Shown one piece after another: positions 9,158 to 17,305 of a stretch of 64,000 nucleotides of DNA. The position numbers were made by a program, and so were the translations under genes. Source of the DNA: Paenibacillus mucilaginosus 3016 (GTDB lineage: Bacteria > Bacillota > Bacilli > Paenibacillales > NBRC-103111); the NCBI RefSeq assembly GCF_000250655.1, contig NC_016935.1:2250001-2314000 (forward strand), in the 5' to 3' direction. Every line of letters starts with the position of its first letter. The first letter of the stretch is position 1. Below the pieces are notes generated by a model that saw only the letters and a list, made by a program, of their open reading frames with translations, was not told where the DNA came from and ran no database searches.

Positions 9158-10287
9158 ACGTGATTGCGAACATACCGGAATTATGGAAACGCATCGAAGA
9201 GAAAATCAACTTCCTGATGGAAACCGTGGGAGACGGAATCCCGGATCATGCCGACTCCACGGGGGGTTACCGGTTCCGCCGCAGTGATTGGTGGACGTCC
9301 GGCTTCTATCCAGGGATTCTGTGGATCTGGTATGATCTGACGAAGGATGAACGCTGCAAGACCGCTGCCTGGCACCGGGACGCCGAGATGGAGCCTTGGC
9401 TGCTTCATCCCGAGGGGGAGATGAATCACGATGTCGGCTTTCAGTTCCTCCCGACGGCGGTGATCAAGCATACGTTGACGGGGGATAAAGAGGCGAGGCG
9501 CCGGGGACTTGCGGCGGCGAACTATCTCGCGGGCCGGTTCAATCCGGCAGGCGGGTTCCTGCGGGCATGGAACCTGGGACCGGACGGTCAGCCGGTGGCG
9601 GGGTGGGCCATCATCGACTGCCTCATGAATCTCCCGCTGCTGTTCTGGGCGGGCAGACAAACCGGCGATCCGAGATATGCGCAGATGGCGGTCCGGCATG
9701 CGGATACCTTCCTGCAGTATGGGATGAGAAAGGATGGCTCGGCCTGCCATATCCTGTCCTTCGATCCGGTCACGGGGGAATTCCTCGAATCCCTGGGAGG
9801 ACAGGGCTTCGCACCGGATTCTGCCTGGAGCCGGGGGACAGGCTGGGCTCTGTACGGATTCCTGCTCGCTTACCGTAATACAGGGGAACCCCGTTACCTG
9901 GAGGCTTCCCGGCGTGCGGCCGATTTTTTCCTGTCCCATCTGCCTGAGGATGGCGTGCCCTATTGGGATTTCAGGCTGCCGAGCCTGCAGGGCGAGCCGC
10001 GCGATTCTTCAGCCGCCGCGATTGCCGCCTCAGGCCTGCTCGATCTGGCCGAGGCTGTGCAGGGAACTCAGCGGAAGACCTATCAGGATGCTGCCGGGCG
10101 GATACTTCGGTCGCTGACGGAGAACTATGCCGTCTGGGACCGGCCCGGCTTCGGCCCGATTCTGACCGGAGCGACAGGAAACCGGCCGCTCGGGCACCAC
10201 GTGGACTGCTCGCTGATATTCGGAGACTACTATTACGTCGAGGCGCTGGCGAAAGCGGGGAGGTGGAAGAACCGGATCTTTGGGTAA
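9154..10287 (+). CDS. GH88 family unsaturated glucuronyl hydrolase
   Basis: 377-residue (alpha/alpha)6-barrel protein of the GH88/GH105 clan. It hydrolyses the unsaturated uronic acid left at the non-reducing end by polysaccharide lyases, using hydration of the 4,5 double bond. Asp93 (MNHDVGF) and Asp155 (IIDCLMN) match in context and spacing the catalytic Asp88 and Asp149 of Bacillus sp. GL1 unsaturated glucuronyl hydrolase. Other family marks are WTSGFYPGILW, SAWSRGTGWALYG and YWDFRLP. The GTG start lies inside the GTGA overlap with GH127, with GGGGAGGTG just upstream, so the two are translationally coupled. It probably completes the breakdown started by the heparinase-like lyase upstream. 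Confidence 0.88.
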   Translation: MNVIANIPELWKRIEEKINFLMETVGDGIPDHADSTGGYRFRRSDWWTSGFYPGILWIWYDLTKDERCKTAAWHRDAEMEPWLLHPEGEMNHDVGFQFLPTAVIKHTLTGDKEARRRGLAAANYLAGRFNPAGGFLRAWNLGPDGQPVAGWAIIDCLMNLPLLFWAGRQTGDPRYAQMAVRHADTFLQYGMRKDGSACHILSFDPVTGEFLESLGGQGFAPDSAWSRGTGWALYGFLLAYRNTGEPRYLEASRRAADFFLSHLPEDGVPYWDFRLPSLQGEPRDSSAAAIAASGLLDLAEAVQGTQRKTYQDAAGRILRSLTENYAVWDRPGFGPILTGATGNRPLGHHVDCSLIFGDYYYVEALAKAGRWKNRIFG

Positions 10288-10394
10288 GAACGGGAAGCCC
10301 TGCTGGTAAGCCCTAGCTATAACAATGGATTGGACAGCCGTAGTTTGTTTAACTAACGAAGGCGGCGCAGCAGCGTGGAGAGCCATATGTCAGA

Positions 10395-10491
10395 GGACAA
10401 AAACACTTACAATGAATGCCGCCGTAGTGCGGTATTTTTGTTCTATGTAAGTAAGTTCTTGTCTTTAAGGCAGGACAAAACTTACTTACAT
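10395..10491. repeat. Three copies of a 17-18 nt motif, alternating orientation
   Basis: A motif of the form GACAAAACTTACTTACA occurs forward at 10395-10411 (with differences), reversed at 10445-10463 and forward at 10474-10491. The last two form an 18-bp inverted repeat with one extra base. A terminator-like hairpin lies between copies one and two. The layout resembles the end of a mobile element or a short palindromic repeat unit, next to a region of decayed genes. Confidence 0.55.
10416..10439 (+). terminator. Terminator-like hairpin downstream of GH88
   Basis: ATGCCGC / GCGGTAT (one G-T pair) with a 6-base loop followed by TTTTTG. It probably ends the GH127-GH88 transcript, although it is embedded in the repeat cluster and could belong to that element. 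Confidence 0.55.
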
Positions 10492-10513
10492 TGTCGACAG
10501 TATCGCCAATCGA

Positions 10514-10669
10514 GTGATCTATGAGTTGAGCAAGCCGTACCGTTTTCATGATCATAAGTTGGCCAGCGGCTGGGCATCCGCATACATCTGCAGATACATA
10601 AAAGAGGCCACTAGACTTGCAGGTTTCGGTATTGTGCTGGACAATGGGGGAGAGTGGCTCGCTATCTAG
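10514..10669 (+). CDS. Small unrecognised ORF or gene remnant
   Basis: 51 codons from GTG; the frame stays open upstream into the inverted repeat at 10490. The peptide (IYELSKPYRFHDHK... ending GGEWLAI) has natural-looking composition but no ribosome binding site, and I recognise no family. It is probably a fragment of a larger gene interrupted by the repeat element. No other feature was seen between 10670 and 10780. Confidence 0.3.
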   Translation: MIYELSKPYRFHDHKLASGWASAYICRYIKEATRLAGFGIVLDNGGEWLAI

Positions 10670-10780
10670 AGGTCATCCGCAACCAGTTCCATGCGCACTC
10701 GTAAATATCCCATGCCATTATGCCGGCATGACAGAACTCATATAGAAGAGCATGTTGGGAAGGGGAGTCTAATACCTGCC

Positions 10781-11152
10781 GTGAAAAACATCCCATACCG
10801 CCGATCGCCCGGGGCTTAGCCAGCGAGAGATTTTATACCTCATCGTCTTCCGCGAACTTCATGCCAGAGGCATGGAAAGCAAGAATCTCGTTGAGGTCAT
10901 CCAGGACGAGACGGCAGCCATGGACCGGAAAAAGACTTCTGGTACATCTATGACATCCTGGAGTCCATGGAATCTTTCGGAAGGATCTCATGTAACACCG
11001 AACGCAATCGTTACATCACCATCACCAGCAGCGGCCTCGAGAAGATGGAATGGTTTGGGGGCACGTACACGATCTCGATCTCCAAGATTCATCATATGTG
11101 CCGGCATTTTATCCGATATATTCAAGGTGACCACATGAGGCGCCTCCCGTAA
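10781..11152 (+). pseudogene. Frameshifted small gene, first of a tandem pair
   Basis: A coherent peptide can be read only across three frames: GTG at 10781 (VKNIPYRRSPG), then a shift near 10811 into SQREILYLIVFRELHARG, then a shift near 10925 into EKDFWYIYDILESMESFGRI, ending TAA at 11152. The intact product would be about 120 residues, rich in aromatic and basic residues, possibly with a winged-helix-like fold. Its stop overlaps the ATG of the next ORF by one base, so the two were once an operon. Function unknown. Confidence 0.5.
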
Positions 11153-11522
11153 TGACGGATGAGGAGATCAAGCTGTTTAACCGGATGATCAGCGTCAAGC
11201 ATACCATCAGGTACCTGTTCCTCTGGGGGCTAGAGCAGTACGAACCTTATCCGGCCACGAGTTTCGTGAGACGCTATGGATGGAAGCTCAATATATCCTA
11301 CCTGTACGCATTGATCCATGCTTGGAAGGACCCAATGGGGGCGGCTGGATTGAAGGACGATGGGAGATCCCGCGTATTCGCTCGGTCTGCCACTTCCGCC
11401 TGACGCCGGCCGGCAAGCGCGTCATGCCGATCGAGGGCGATAACACCAAGAAGATCATGCAGGATATTCTGCGCTATACCGATAGCATCCTTCGCCTTCT
11501 CGGCGACCACACAGGCGAGTAA
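11152..11522 (+). pseudogene. Frameshifted PadR-like small regulator
   Basis: Starts at ATG 11152 (MTDEEIKLFNRMISVKHTIR) and leaves frame in a run of five G at 11337-11341. The continuing frame reads GWIEGRWEIPR... FRLTPAGKRVM...ILRYTDSILRLL and stops at 11522. The GWI-x-W-x(n)-LTPAGK pattern followed by a helix is what PadR-type winged-helix regulators show, but the match is by eye only. Restored length would be about 122 residues. One extra or missing G explains the lesion, so a sequencing error is possible. Confidence 0.5.
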
Positions 11523-11561
11523 GCCTGGATACATACGTTAAATGAAATGGAGAGTGTACTT

Positions 11562-11882
11562 ATGAGCTTTGCTTTTGCTTTGTCTGTCACCACCCGCATC
11601 TATTACCGTACACGTGACCAAATCTTCCGGATCTTCGAGGGGCCCCGCTGGGTGGAGATTTCCCAGGAGCAGCTGCAGGCAGAGCTTACGCGCAGCAAGG
11701 AAACCGGAGAGACATACATGATGGTTTACGATTACATGATCATGAGCAAATGCGATAAGTGGGATGCCAATCCAAGCTCCATCACCCGCGATGAGCTGGA
11801 TTTCTGGTACCTGTACGGCCTGCTGAGTGAGGATCAATATCTCCATTTCATTAACCTGATGCATGCCGATACTGAAGGCTGA
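11562..11882 (+). CDS. Hypothetical protein, 106 aa
   Basis: Intact 106-residue ORF directly after the two frameshifted genes and in the same orientation. ATG 11562 is preferred over 11547 because ATGGAGAGTG gives a ribosome binding site 6 bases before it. The protein is acidic and aromatic-rich (RIYYRTRDQIFRIFEGPRW, then a C-terminal FWYLYGLLSEDQYLHFI). I see no signal peptide, membrane segment or catalytic motif, and I do not recognise the family. It may belong with the two preceding genes as a three-gene unit. Confidence 0.6.
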   Translation: MSFAFALSVTTRIYYRTRDQIFRIFEGPRWVEISQEQLQAELTRSKETGETYMMVYDYMIMSKCDKWDANPSSITRDELDFWYLYGLLSEDQYLHFINLMHADTEG

Positions 11883-12214
11883 GGGGATCGTACTGCCGAA
11901 GTGGGATTTTTTGGGGCGACATTGCTGAATTGAATATTCGTTTCAATACTCGAGCAGCCTTCACCTGATTATGTTCCCTTGTAATAACCGATGATTCGGA
12001 CATCATATACAGTCCAACACCGGTAAGGAAGAAAGTCGTCAAATTGCACATCTAAAGTCGCCAAAACGGTAGTTCATTCCTTTTTGGCTGTTTATCATTA
12101 AGGATCAGGGGACATAATAACGCATTGCCCAAACTGAAAATAATATTAATAAATAACGGGCTGTCGGGCATACGCTCGGCAGATTTTTTGCATCATGAGA
12201 AAGGAGTGGAAGTA
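11883..12214. other. Intergenic region before the YesM-type kinase
   Basis: About 330 bases. Apart from the hairpin at 12161-12189 I see no gene: a minus-strand frame (11851-12051) lacks a ribosome binding site and crosses the preceding gene's end. Confidence 0.4.
12161..12189 (+). terminator. Terminator-like hairpin in the kinase leader
   Basis: CTGTCGGG / CTCGGCAG (8 pairs including two G-T) with a 6-base loop, then ATTTTTT. It lies only 26 bases before the kinase start, so it either ends upstream transcription or acts as an attenuator in the leader. It also argues against starting the kinase at ATG-like codons further upstream. Confidence 0.55.
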
Positions 12215-13948
12215 GTGGGTATCCCCAAACTCTCGTGGAATTCCATTCGGTTCAAACTGGTGGTAGGGTTATTTCTCGTGACGATACCGCTCATTACGCT
12301 GCTCATCTACAATAACTACTACAGTATCAGCGTTGTTCGCAATCAAGTGGCACTCTCCAATAAAAATATGATCTCGCTGTACATGGCCCAAATCGATACC
12401 CAATTGCAGGATGCCGAGCGGAATCTGATGAGTTTGGTGACATACGATTACGATATTCAATCAATGGATGACCCCAATTCGGGGGATGAGTACCAACTGG
12501 CGAAACACCGCGTTTCGGTGAAGTTATCGAACGAGATCGTTCTTTATAAATCCGTCGACGCTTTTTTCGTCTACTCTCAAACAAGGCAGGATTTGCTGGA
12601 CGTCTTTAAGGCGGGGGTCCCATTTTCGGAGCGTGATCAGGTTGAGCAATATCTGCGTCGTTGGTTCGGTGGACAACCCCATCTGGAGGGGGGCGGCGAA
12701 CACAGTTGGTTTACGCAAAAAATCGGAGAAGACTACTATATGCTTAAGGTCATCTCTTACGGGGATCTCTATATCGGGGCATGGGTCAACGCGAAGACAC
12801 TGCTTGTTCCGCTTCACTTAATTGATCTCGGAGGAGAAGGGACTGCTCTGCTGGTAACAGAGGGAGGGGAAACGATGATCAGCACGCAATCATTGCCTGA
12901 CGATCATATCGACTTTACGAAGGGTTTCCTGCAATATCATCTCTCCGGCGGAAAGAACAATATGCTCATCGTTGGAGAACCTTCTCAAAAGGGGAACTTC
13001 GGCCTCGTAGCCGCCATCCCGGAAAAGCAAATTTTGCAGAACCTGCCGAGAATATCGCGCACCATCGAAATTATATCCCTTGCCTCGATCGGGTTACTTC
13101 CCATCAGCTTGCTGGTGCTTCGCCGAATTCTGCTTTTGCCGCTGAAACGCCTCCTTGCCGTCATGAGAAGAATCAATGATGGGAACTTCAATGTACGAAT
13201 CGAACCATATCCTGCATCCGATGAGTTTCTATTGGTGAATCATACCTTTAATAGGATGATGTCGCAAATCGAGGAATTGAAAATCAGCGTGTACGAAGAG
13301 CAGCTGAGCAAGCAAAAGGCGGAGCTCCAACACTTGCAACTGCAGATTAACCCGCACTTTTTCATGAATTCCTTAAACATCATGTACAGTTTGGCGCAAG
13401 TGAAAAATTTCGAGTTGATTCAAGAAATGACCTTGTGCTTGGTTCAATATTTCCGCTTCATGTTTCGCAGCAATCTGACCTTCGTCGCTCTGCGGGAGGA
13501 GCTGCAGCATGTACGTAACTATATGAGAATTCAGGAGCTTCGATATCCGAACCTCTTAACTTGCCGAATCGATGCTCCGGCTTTTCTGCAGCATGTTCCG
13601 GTACCGCCACTTGTGATTCAATCCTTCTTGGAGAATTCAATGAAGCATGGCGTGACGCAGGACGAGCCTATCCATTTATCCGTTGACGTAGATTTAAAAG
13701 AAACCGGGTTGGCACCATACATCGAGATGATCATCCGTGATACAGGCTGCGGCTTTTCGGAACACGCATTAGCTCAAATTCGCTCCGGGAACCGTGTGAT
13801 CGACGAACAAGGCGAACACATCGGCATATGGAACGTACGCAAGAGACTTCAGTTGCTGTACGGCGATCAAGCATCCATTGCTTGCTACAACGGGTTCCCA
13901 AGAGGCGCTGTAGTTGAACTAAAGCTTCCATATTATGTGGAAACGTAG
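12215..13948 (+). CDS. YesM-type sensor histidine kinase
   Basis: 577-residue membrane kinase of the HPK7/YesM class that senses extracellular sugar, often with the cognate binding protein, and phosphorylates the YesN regulator encoded next. Order: TM1 (about 15-33), extracellular Cache-like domain, TM2 near 290-310, HAMP, then the His_kinase domain with His381 in QINPHFFMNSLN and a C-terminal HATPase (N box LENSMKHG, G box DTGCGF). The GTG start is chosen because AAGGAG sits 8 bases upstream; upstream in-frame codons would place the terminator-like hairpin inside the gene. The gap to the regulator is 9 bases. Confidence 0.92.
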   Translation: MGIPKLSWNSIRFKLVVGLFLVTIPLITLLIYNNYYSISVVRNQVALSNKNMISLYMAQIDTQLQDAERNLMSLVTYDYDIQSMDDPNSGDEYQLAKHRVSVKLSNEIVLYKSVDAFFVYSQTRQDLLDVFKAGVPFSERDQVEQYLRRWFGGQPHLEGGGEHSWFTQKIGEDYYMLKVISYGDLYIGAWVNAKTLLVPLHLIDLGGEGTALLVTEGGETMISTQSLPDDHIDFTKGFLQYHLSGGKNNMLIVGEPSQKGNFGLVAAIPEKQILQNLPRISRTIEIISLASIGLLPISLLVLRRILLLPLKRLLAVMRRINDGNFNVRIEPYPASDEFLLVNHTFNRMMSQIEELKISVYEEQLSKQKAELQHLQLQINPHFFMNSLNIMYSLAQVKNFELIQEMTLCLVQYFRFMFRSNLTFVALREELQHVRNYMRIQELRYPNLLTCRIDAPAFLQHVPVPPLVIQSFLENSMKHGVTQDEPIHLSVDVDLKETGLAPYIEMIIRDTGCGFSEHALAQIRSGNRVIDEQGEHIGIWNVRKRLQLLYGDQASIACYNGFPRGAVVELKLPYYVET

Positions 13949-13957
13949 GAAGGGGAC

Positions 13958-15556
13958 GTGCAACGAATGGTTCATTTGTTAATCGTAGACGACGAGATTC
14001 ATGCCGTGGAAGGGATCCGTTCGGGCGTCGAGTGGCAGAAGCTCGGAATCACTAGCGTCTTTACCGCGTATAACGCCAAACAGGCCCAAGAGGTTTTTGA
14101 TCGCGAACGTGTCGATATCATGCTTTGCGACATTGAGATGCCCCAGGCTACGGGGCTTGAACTGGCCGAATGGGTACGGAATAACTCCCCGAAGACAGAA
14201 ACGATATTTTTGACTTGTCATGCGGACTTCAAATATGCTAAACAAGCGCTTCAGTTGGGAAGCTTGGATTACATTCTTAAACCCATTCCGTTTAAAGAAC
14301 TGGAGAAGGTAATCCTCAAAGCCGTCGAGAAGATTGACAAAGATTCAGAGTTGATCGAATTCAGCCAATATGGCCGCTTCTGGTTCCAGCACCAACCGAT
14401 GCTGATCGAGCGTTTTTGGCTGGACATCATCACTCAGACGATTCCATCCAACGCGGAAGCGGTAGGACGCGCCGCGGCGGACCGAAACATCCCTTATGCC
14501 GCAGAGATGATCTTTGTGCCGATTTTGATCAGTGTGCAAAGGTGGCATAAACAACTAACACTTCGCGACGAAAAAATTTTGGAGTATGCGCTGAAAAATA
14601 CGGCTGAGGAAGTGCTATTCGGGTCCCGCCGCGACGGACAAATCATATCGACCGGGAACGGGCGGTTGCTTGCGATCTTGTCCGCCAGTAGCCATACTGA
14701 CTTTGAATTGACGTTAAGGTCATTGTGCGAACACTATATCGACATGTGCAGACAGTATTTCTATTGCGATCTCTCTTGTTATATCGGGGATAAAGTGCAC
14801 GGGCACGGCATGTTCGAAATGGTGAATCGTCTGCAGCTTATGGAAAAAAACAATGTCGCTTATAACAATAAGGTGATTTTGTCGTTCGAGCTGAAACAGC
14901 ATCCTCCCGCCAATCGACTGCCCGACATGGAATTGTGGGGAGTCATGTTGAAGGAAGGAAAAGGCGAAAACGTATTGGAGGAAGCCGCCTGCTATTTCGA
15001 ACGGCAAATGAGGATCGACGCGCTGGACGCAAATTTGTTGCATCAGTTTTACCAGAATTTCCAGCAGATGCTATATCACATGCTCCAAACCAAAGGAATA
15101 CAAGCCCATCAGTTGTTCAGCGACAGCATCTCCCTAGAGCTGGCTGCGAATGCAATCCGTACCGTTACGGATACCCGCTCGTGGATGAATCATGCGGTAC
15201 GCAAGGCGATGGGTTATATATCGGCGATCGAACAATCGCAAAGCGTGATCGAAAGGGTCAAACATTATATTAAATTGAATATCGCAAAAGACCTGTCGAG
15301 GGAAGATATCGCGAATTACGTATTCCTCAATCCAGACTATTTAACTCGGATTTTCAAGAAGGAAACCGGGATGGCAGTATCCGATTATTTATTTTATGAA
15401 CGGCTCAAACTGGCCAAGGAACTGCTGGCCAAGACCGATATGTCGATCGGTGCAGTGGCGTCGCACATTGGATATGCCAATTTTTCGCATTTTTCCCGAA
15501 TGTTTAAGAAGTATACGAATCTCAACCCTAACGAATATCGACAATTGCATCAGTAA
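13958..15556 (+). CDS. YesN-type response regulator with AraC DNA-binding domain
   Basis: 532-residue response regulator. The receiver domain (about 1-125) has the acidic pocket DDE and phospho-acceptor Asp58 (LCDIEMPQ), with the conserved Thr and Lys (LTCHAD, ILKPIPF). A linker of about 290 residues is followed by an AraC-type double HTH (about 430-530) ending NPNEYRQLH. Partner of the kinase just upstream. GTG at 13958 is used; ATG at 13967 is a plausible alternative, since AAGGGG falls between ideal distances for both. It probably activates the lipoprotein, GH2 and permease genes that follow. Confidence 0.92.
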   Translation: MQRMVHLLIVDDEIHAVEGIRSGVEWQKLGITSVFTAYNAKQAQEVFDRERVDIMLCDIEMPQATGLELAEWVRNNSPKTETIFLTCHADFKYAKQALQLGSLDYILKPIPFKELEKVILKAVEKIDKDSELIEFSQYGRFWFQHQPMLIERFWLDIITQTIPSNAEAVGRAAADRNIPYAAEMIFVPILISVQRWHKQLTLRDEKILEYALKNTAEEVLFGSRRDGQIISTGNGRLLAILSASSHTDFELTLRSLCEHYIDMCRQYFYCDLSCYIGDKVHGHGMFEMVNRLQLMEKNNVAYNNKVILSFELKQHPPANRLPDMELWGVMLKEGKGENVLEEAACYFERQMRIDALDANLLHQFYQNFQQMLYHMLQTKGIQAHQLFSDSISLELAANAIRTVTDTRSWMNHAVRKAMGYISAIEQSQSVIERVKHYIKLNIAKDLSREDIANYVFLNPDYLTRIFKKETGMAVSDYLFYERLKLAKELLAKTDMSIGAVASHIGYANFSHFSRMFKKYTNLNPNEYRQLHQ

Positions 15557-15713
15557 TTGCCGGAGGGGATGAAGTCGTCAAATGTATAACGAAAAGTCGT
15601 TAACGGGGCGGTGCCCGTATAGTGGGAAGCGTACAATAAAGACAAATACGCCGGTAATTCCGCGGGATCGCAAGCGGTTTCAAAGGCGGGGATCAAACGA
15701 ATGGGGGAGTACG

Positions 15714-17219
15714 ATGAAGAAGAATCTTATGATTGCATGCGCACTCGTGACCGCGGCGGCACTTTTCTTAACCGCGTGCCAAGGTAACGGCGGTGATGCC
15801 CCTGCGGCAAACGGCGAAGCCTCGAAAACGCGGGAGCAAGCTGCCGATTTGACCGTAGCTTTTCCGATCTTCGGAGCCGTGCCGAAGGATTTGAAGGCGG
15901 TTCAGGATGCAATTAATCAGATCGCGAGGGAGAAAATCAATGCTACCGTTACATTGACGCCAATCAGCTTCGGAAACTGGGACCAACAAGCGAACCTGAT
16001 GCTAAGCAGCAATGAAGAGCTCGACTTGATGTATGTCGGCAGTAACAACTACAGCAATTATGTCGCCAAAGGACAACTTATTGCGCTCGACAAACTGGTG
16101 GAGCAGTATGGGCAAGGGATCAAGGAAGCGCTTGACCCTGCTTATCTGAAAGCGCCGCAAATCGCAGGATCCATTTACGGGATTCCGACGGTACGCGACT
16201 TTGCCGTTTACAGCGGGATCGCGATGCGGAAGGATCTTGCCGATAAGAACGGGATCGACGTCAACCAAATTCGTACGCTTGACGATGTAGAGGTTGCCTT
16301 GAAAACGATCAAGGAGAATGAGCCGAATATAACGCCTTTGATTCCTGGCAATGTCGGCGTATCCATTCTGGATCGGTATCGTACGTATGATAATCTTGGC
16401 GATTCGATCGGCGTTCTGCCGAAATTCGATAACGATTTAAAAATCGTAAACCTCTACGAGACAGAGGAGTATACCCAACTCGTTAAGAAGGTAAGAAGCT
16501 GGTACACCTCAGGCTTGATCCTGAAAGATGCCGCGACGAACAAGACGACTGTGCCAGATTTGATGAAGTCCAATCGCAGCTTCGCTTATATGTCCAATAT
16601 GAAGCCTGGGTTCGTGGAGCAAGAGTCCCAAAATAATGGGATGACGATGGTAACGTCGACCTTGATTCAGCCGGTATCGACGACTTCCAACGTCACGGGC
16701 GTCATGTGGGGGATTCCAATTAACTCCAAAATGCCGGAGAAAGCGATGGAGTTCCTGAACCTGATGTACGCTGACGCCGATATTGTCAATTTGTTAAATT
16801 GGGGCATCGAGGGACAGCATTACGTCATCAAAGCGGACAACGTTATTGATTTCCCCGACGGCGTCGATGCGCAAAAGTCGGGCTACAATCTGAATTTGGG
16901 ATGGTTGTTCGGCAATCAATTTTTGTCCTATGTGTTTGCAGGCAACGACCCGGAAATTTGGGGAAAGATGGACCAATTTAACAAGTCGGCTGTTAAATCC
17001 AAGGCGCTCGGCTTCACGTTCGACGCCAGCTCGGTGAAGGCAGAGTATGCCGCGGTCACGAACGTGATTACGGAATATAAGCTACCGCTCGAGACGGGAA
17101 GCGTAGACCCGGACAAGATCCTGCCGGAATTCATTTCGAAGTTGAAGTCTGCCGGTATCGACAAGATCATCGCGGAGAAACAAAAGCAGCTCAACGAGTG
17201 GGCAAAAAACAATCAATAA
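15714..17219 (+). CDS. Extracellular sugar-binding lipoprotein of ABC transporter
   Basis: 501-residue solute-binding lipoprotein. The start at 15714 gives a clean signal peptide MKKNLMIACALV... with lipobox LTAC (Cys22) and GGGGGAG in front; a longer frame from 15582 adds a non-signal-like extension and is rejected. The binding component pairs with the permeases at 19799 and 20785, which are separated from it by the GH2 gene. Regulated most likely by the YesM/YesN pair immediately upstream. Confidence 0.92.
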   Translation: MKKNLMIACALVTAAALFLTACQGNGGDAPAANGEASKTREQAADLTVAFPIFGAVPKDLKAVQDAINQIAREKINATVTLTPISFGNWDQQANLMLSSNEELDLMYVGSNNYSNYVAKGQLIALDKLVEQYGQGIKEALDPAYLKAPQIAGSIYGIPTVRDFAVYSGIAMRKDLADKNGIDVNQIRTLDDVEVALKTIKENEPNITPLIPGNVGVSILDRYRTYDNLGDSIGVLPKFDNDLKIVNLYETEEYTQLVKKVRSWYTSGLILKDAATNKTTVPDLMKSNRSFAYMSNMKPGFVEQESQNNGMTMVTSTLIQPVSTTSNVTGVMWGIPINSKMPEKAMEFLNLMYADADIVNLLNWGIEGQHYVIKADNVIDFPDGVDAQKSGYNLNLGWLFGNQFLSYVFAGNDPEIWGKMDQFNKSAVKSKALGFTFDASSVKAEYAAVTNVITEYKLPLETGSVDPDKILPEFISKLKSAGIDKIIAEKQKQLNEWAKNNQ

Positions 17220-17305
17220 ACATGAAAAACCAATTCCATTGCCTTGATCAACCTTGTTGAAAGGGGCTTTTTTTCGATGCCGATGCGAAGAGAGAGGGAA
17301 ATACG

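Noticed and set aside
11851..12051. Minus-strand ORF of 66 codons
   Set aside because: No ribosome binding site and it overlaps the end of the 106-residue protein gene.
17220..17290. Terminator between the lipoprotein and GH2 genes
   Set aside because: A T7 run is present but the preceding stem (CAAC/GTTG) is short and interrupted, so readthrough into GH2 is likely.
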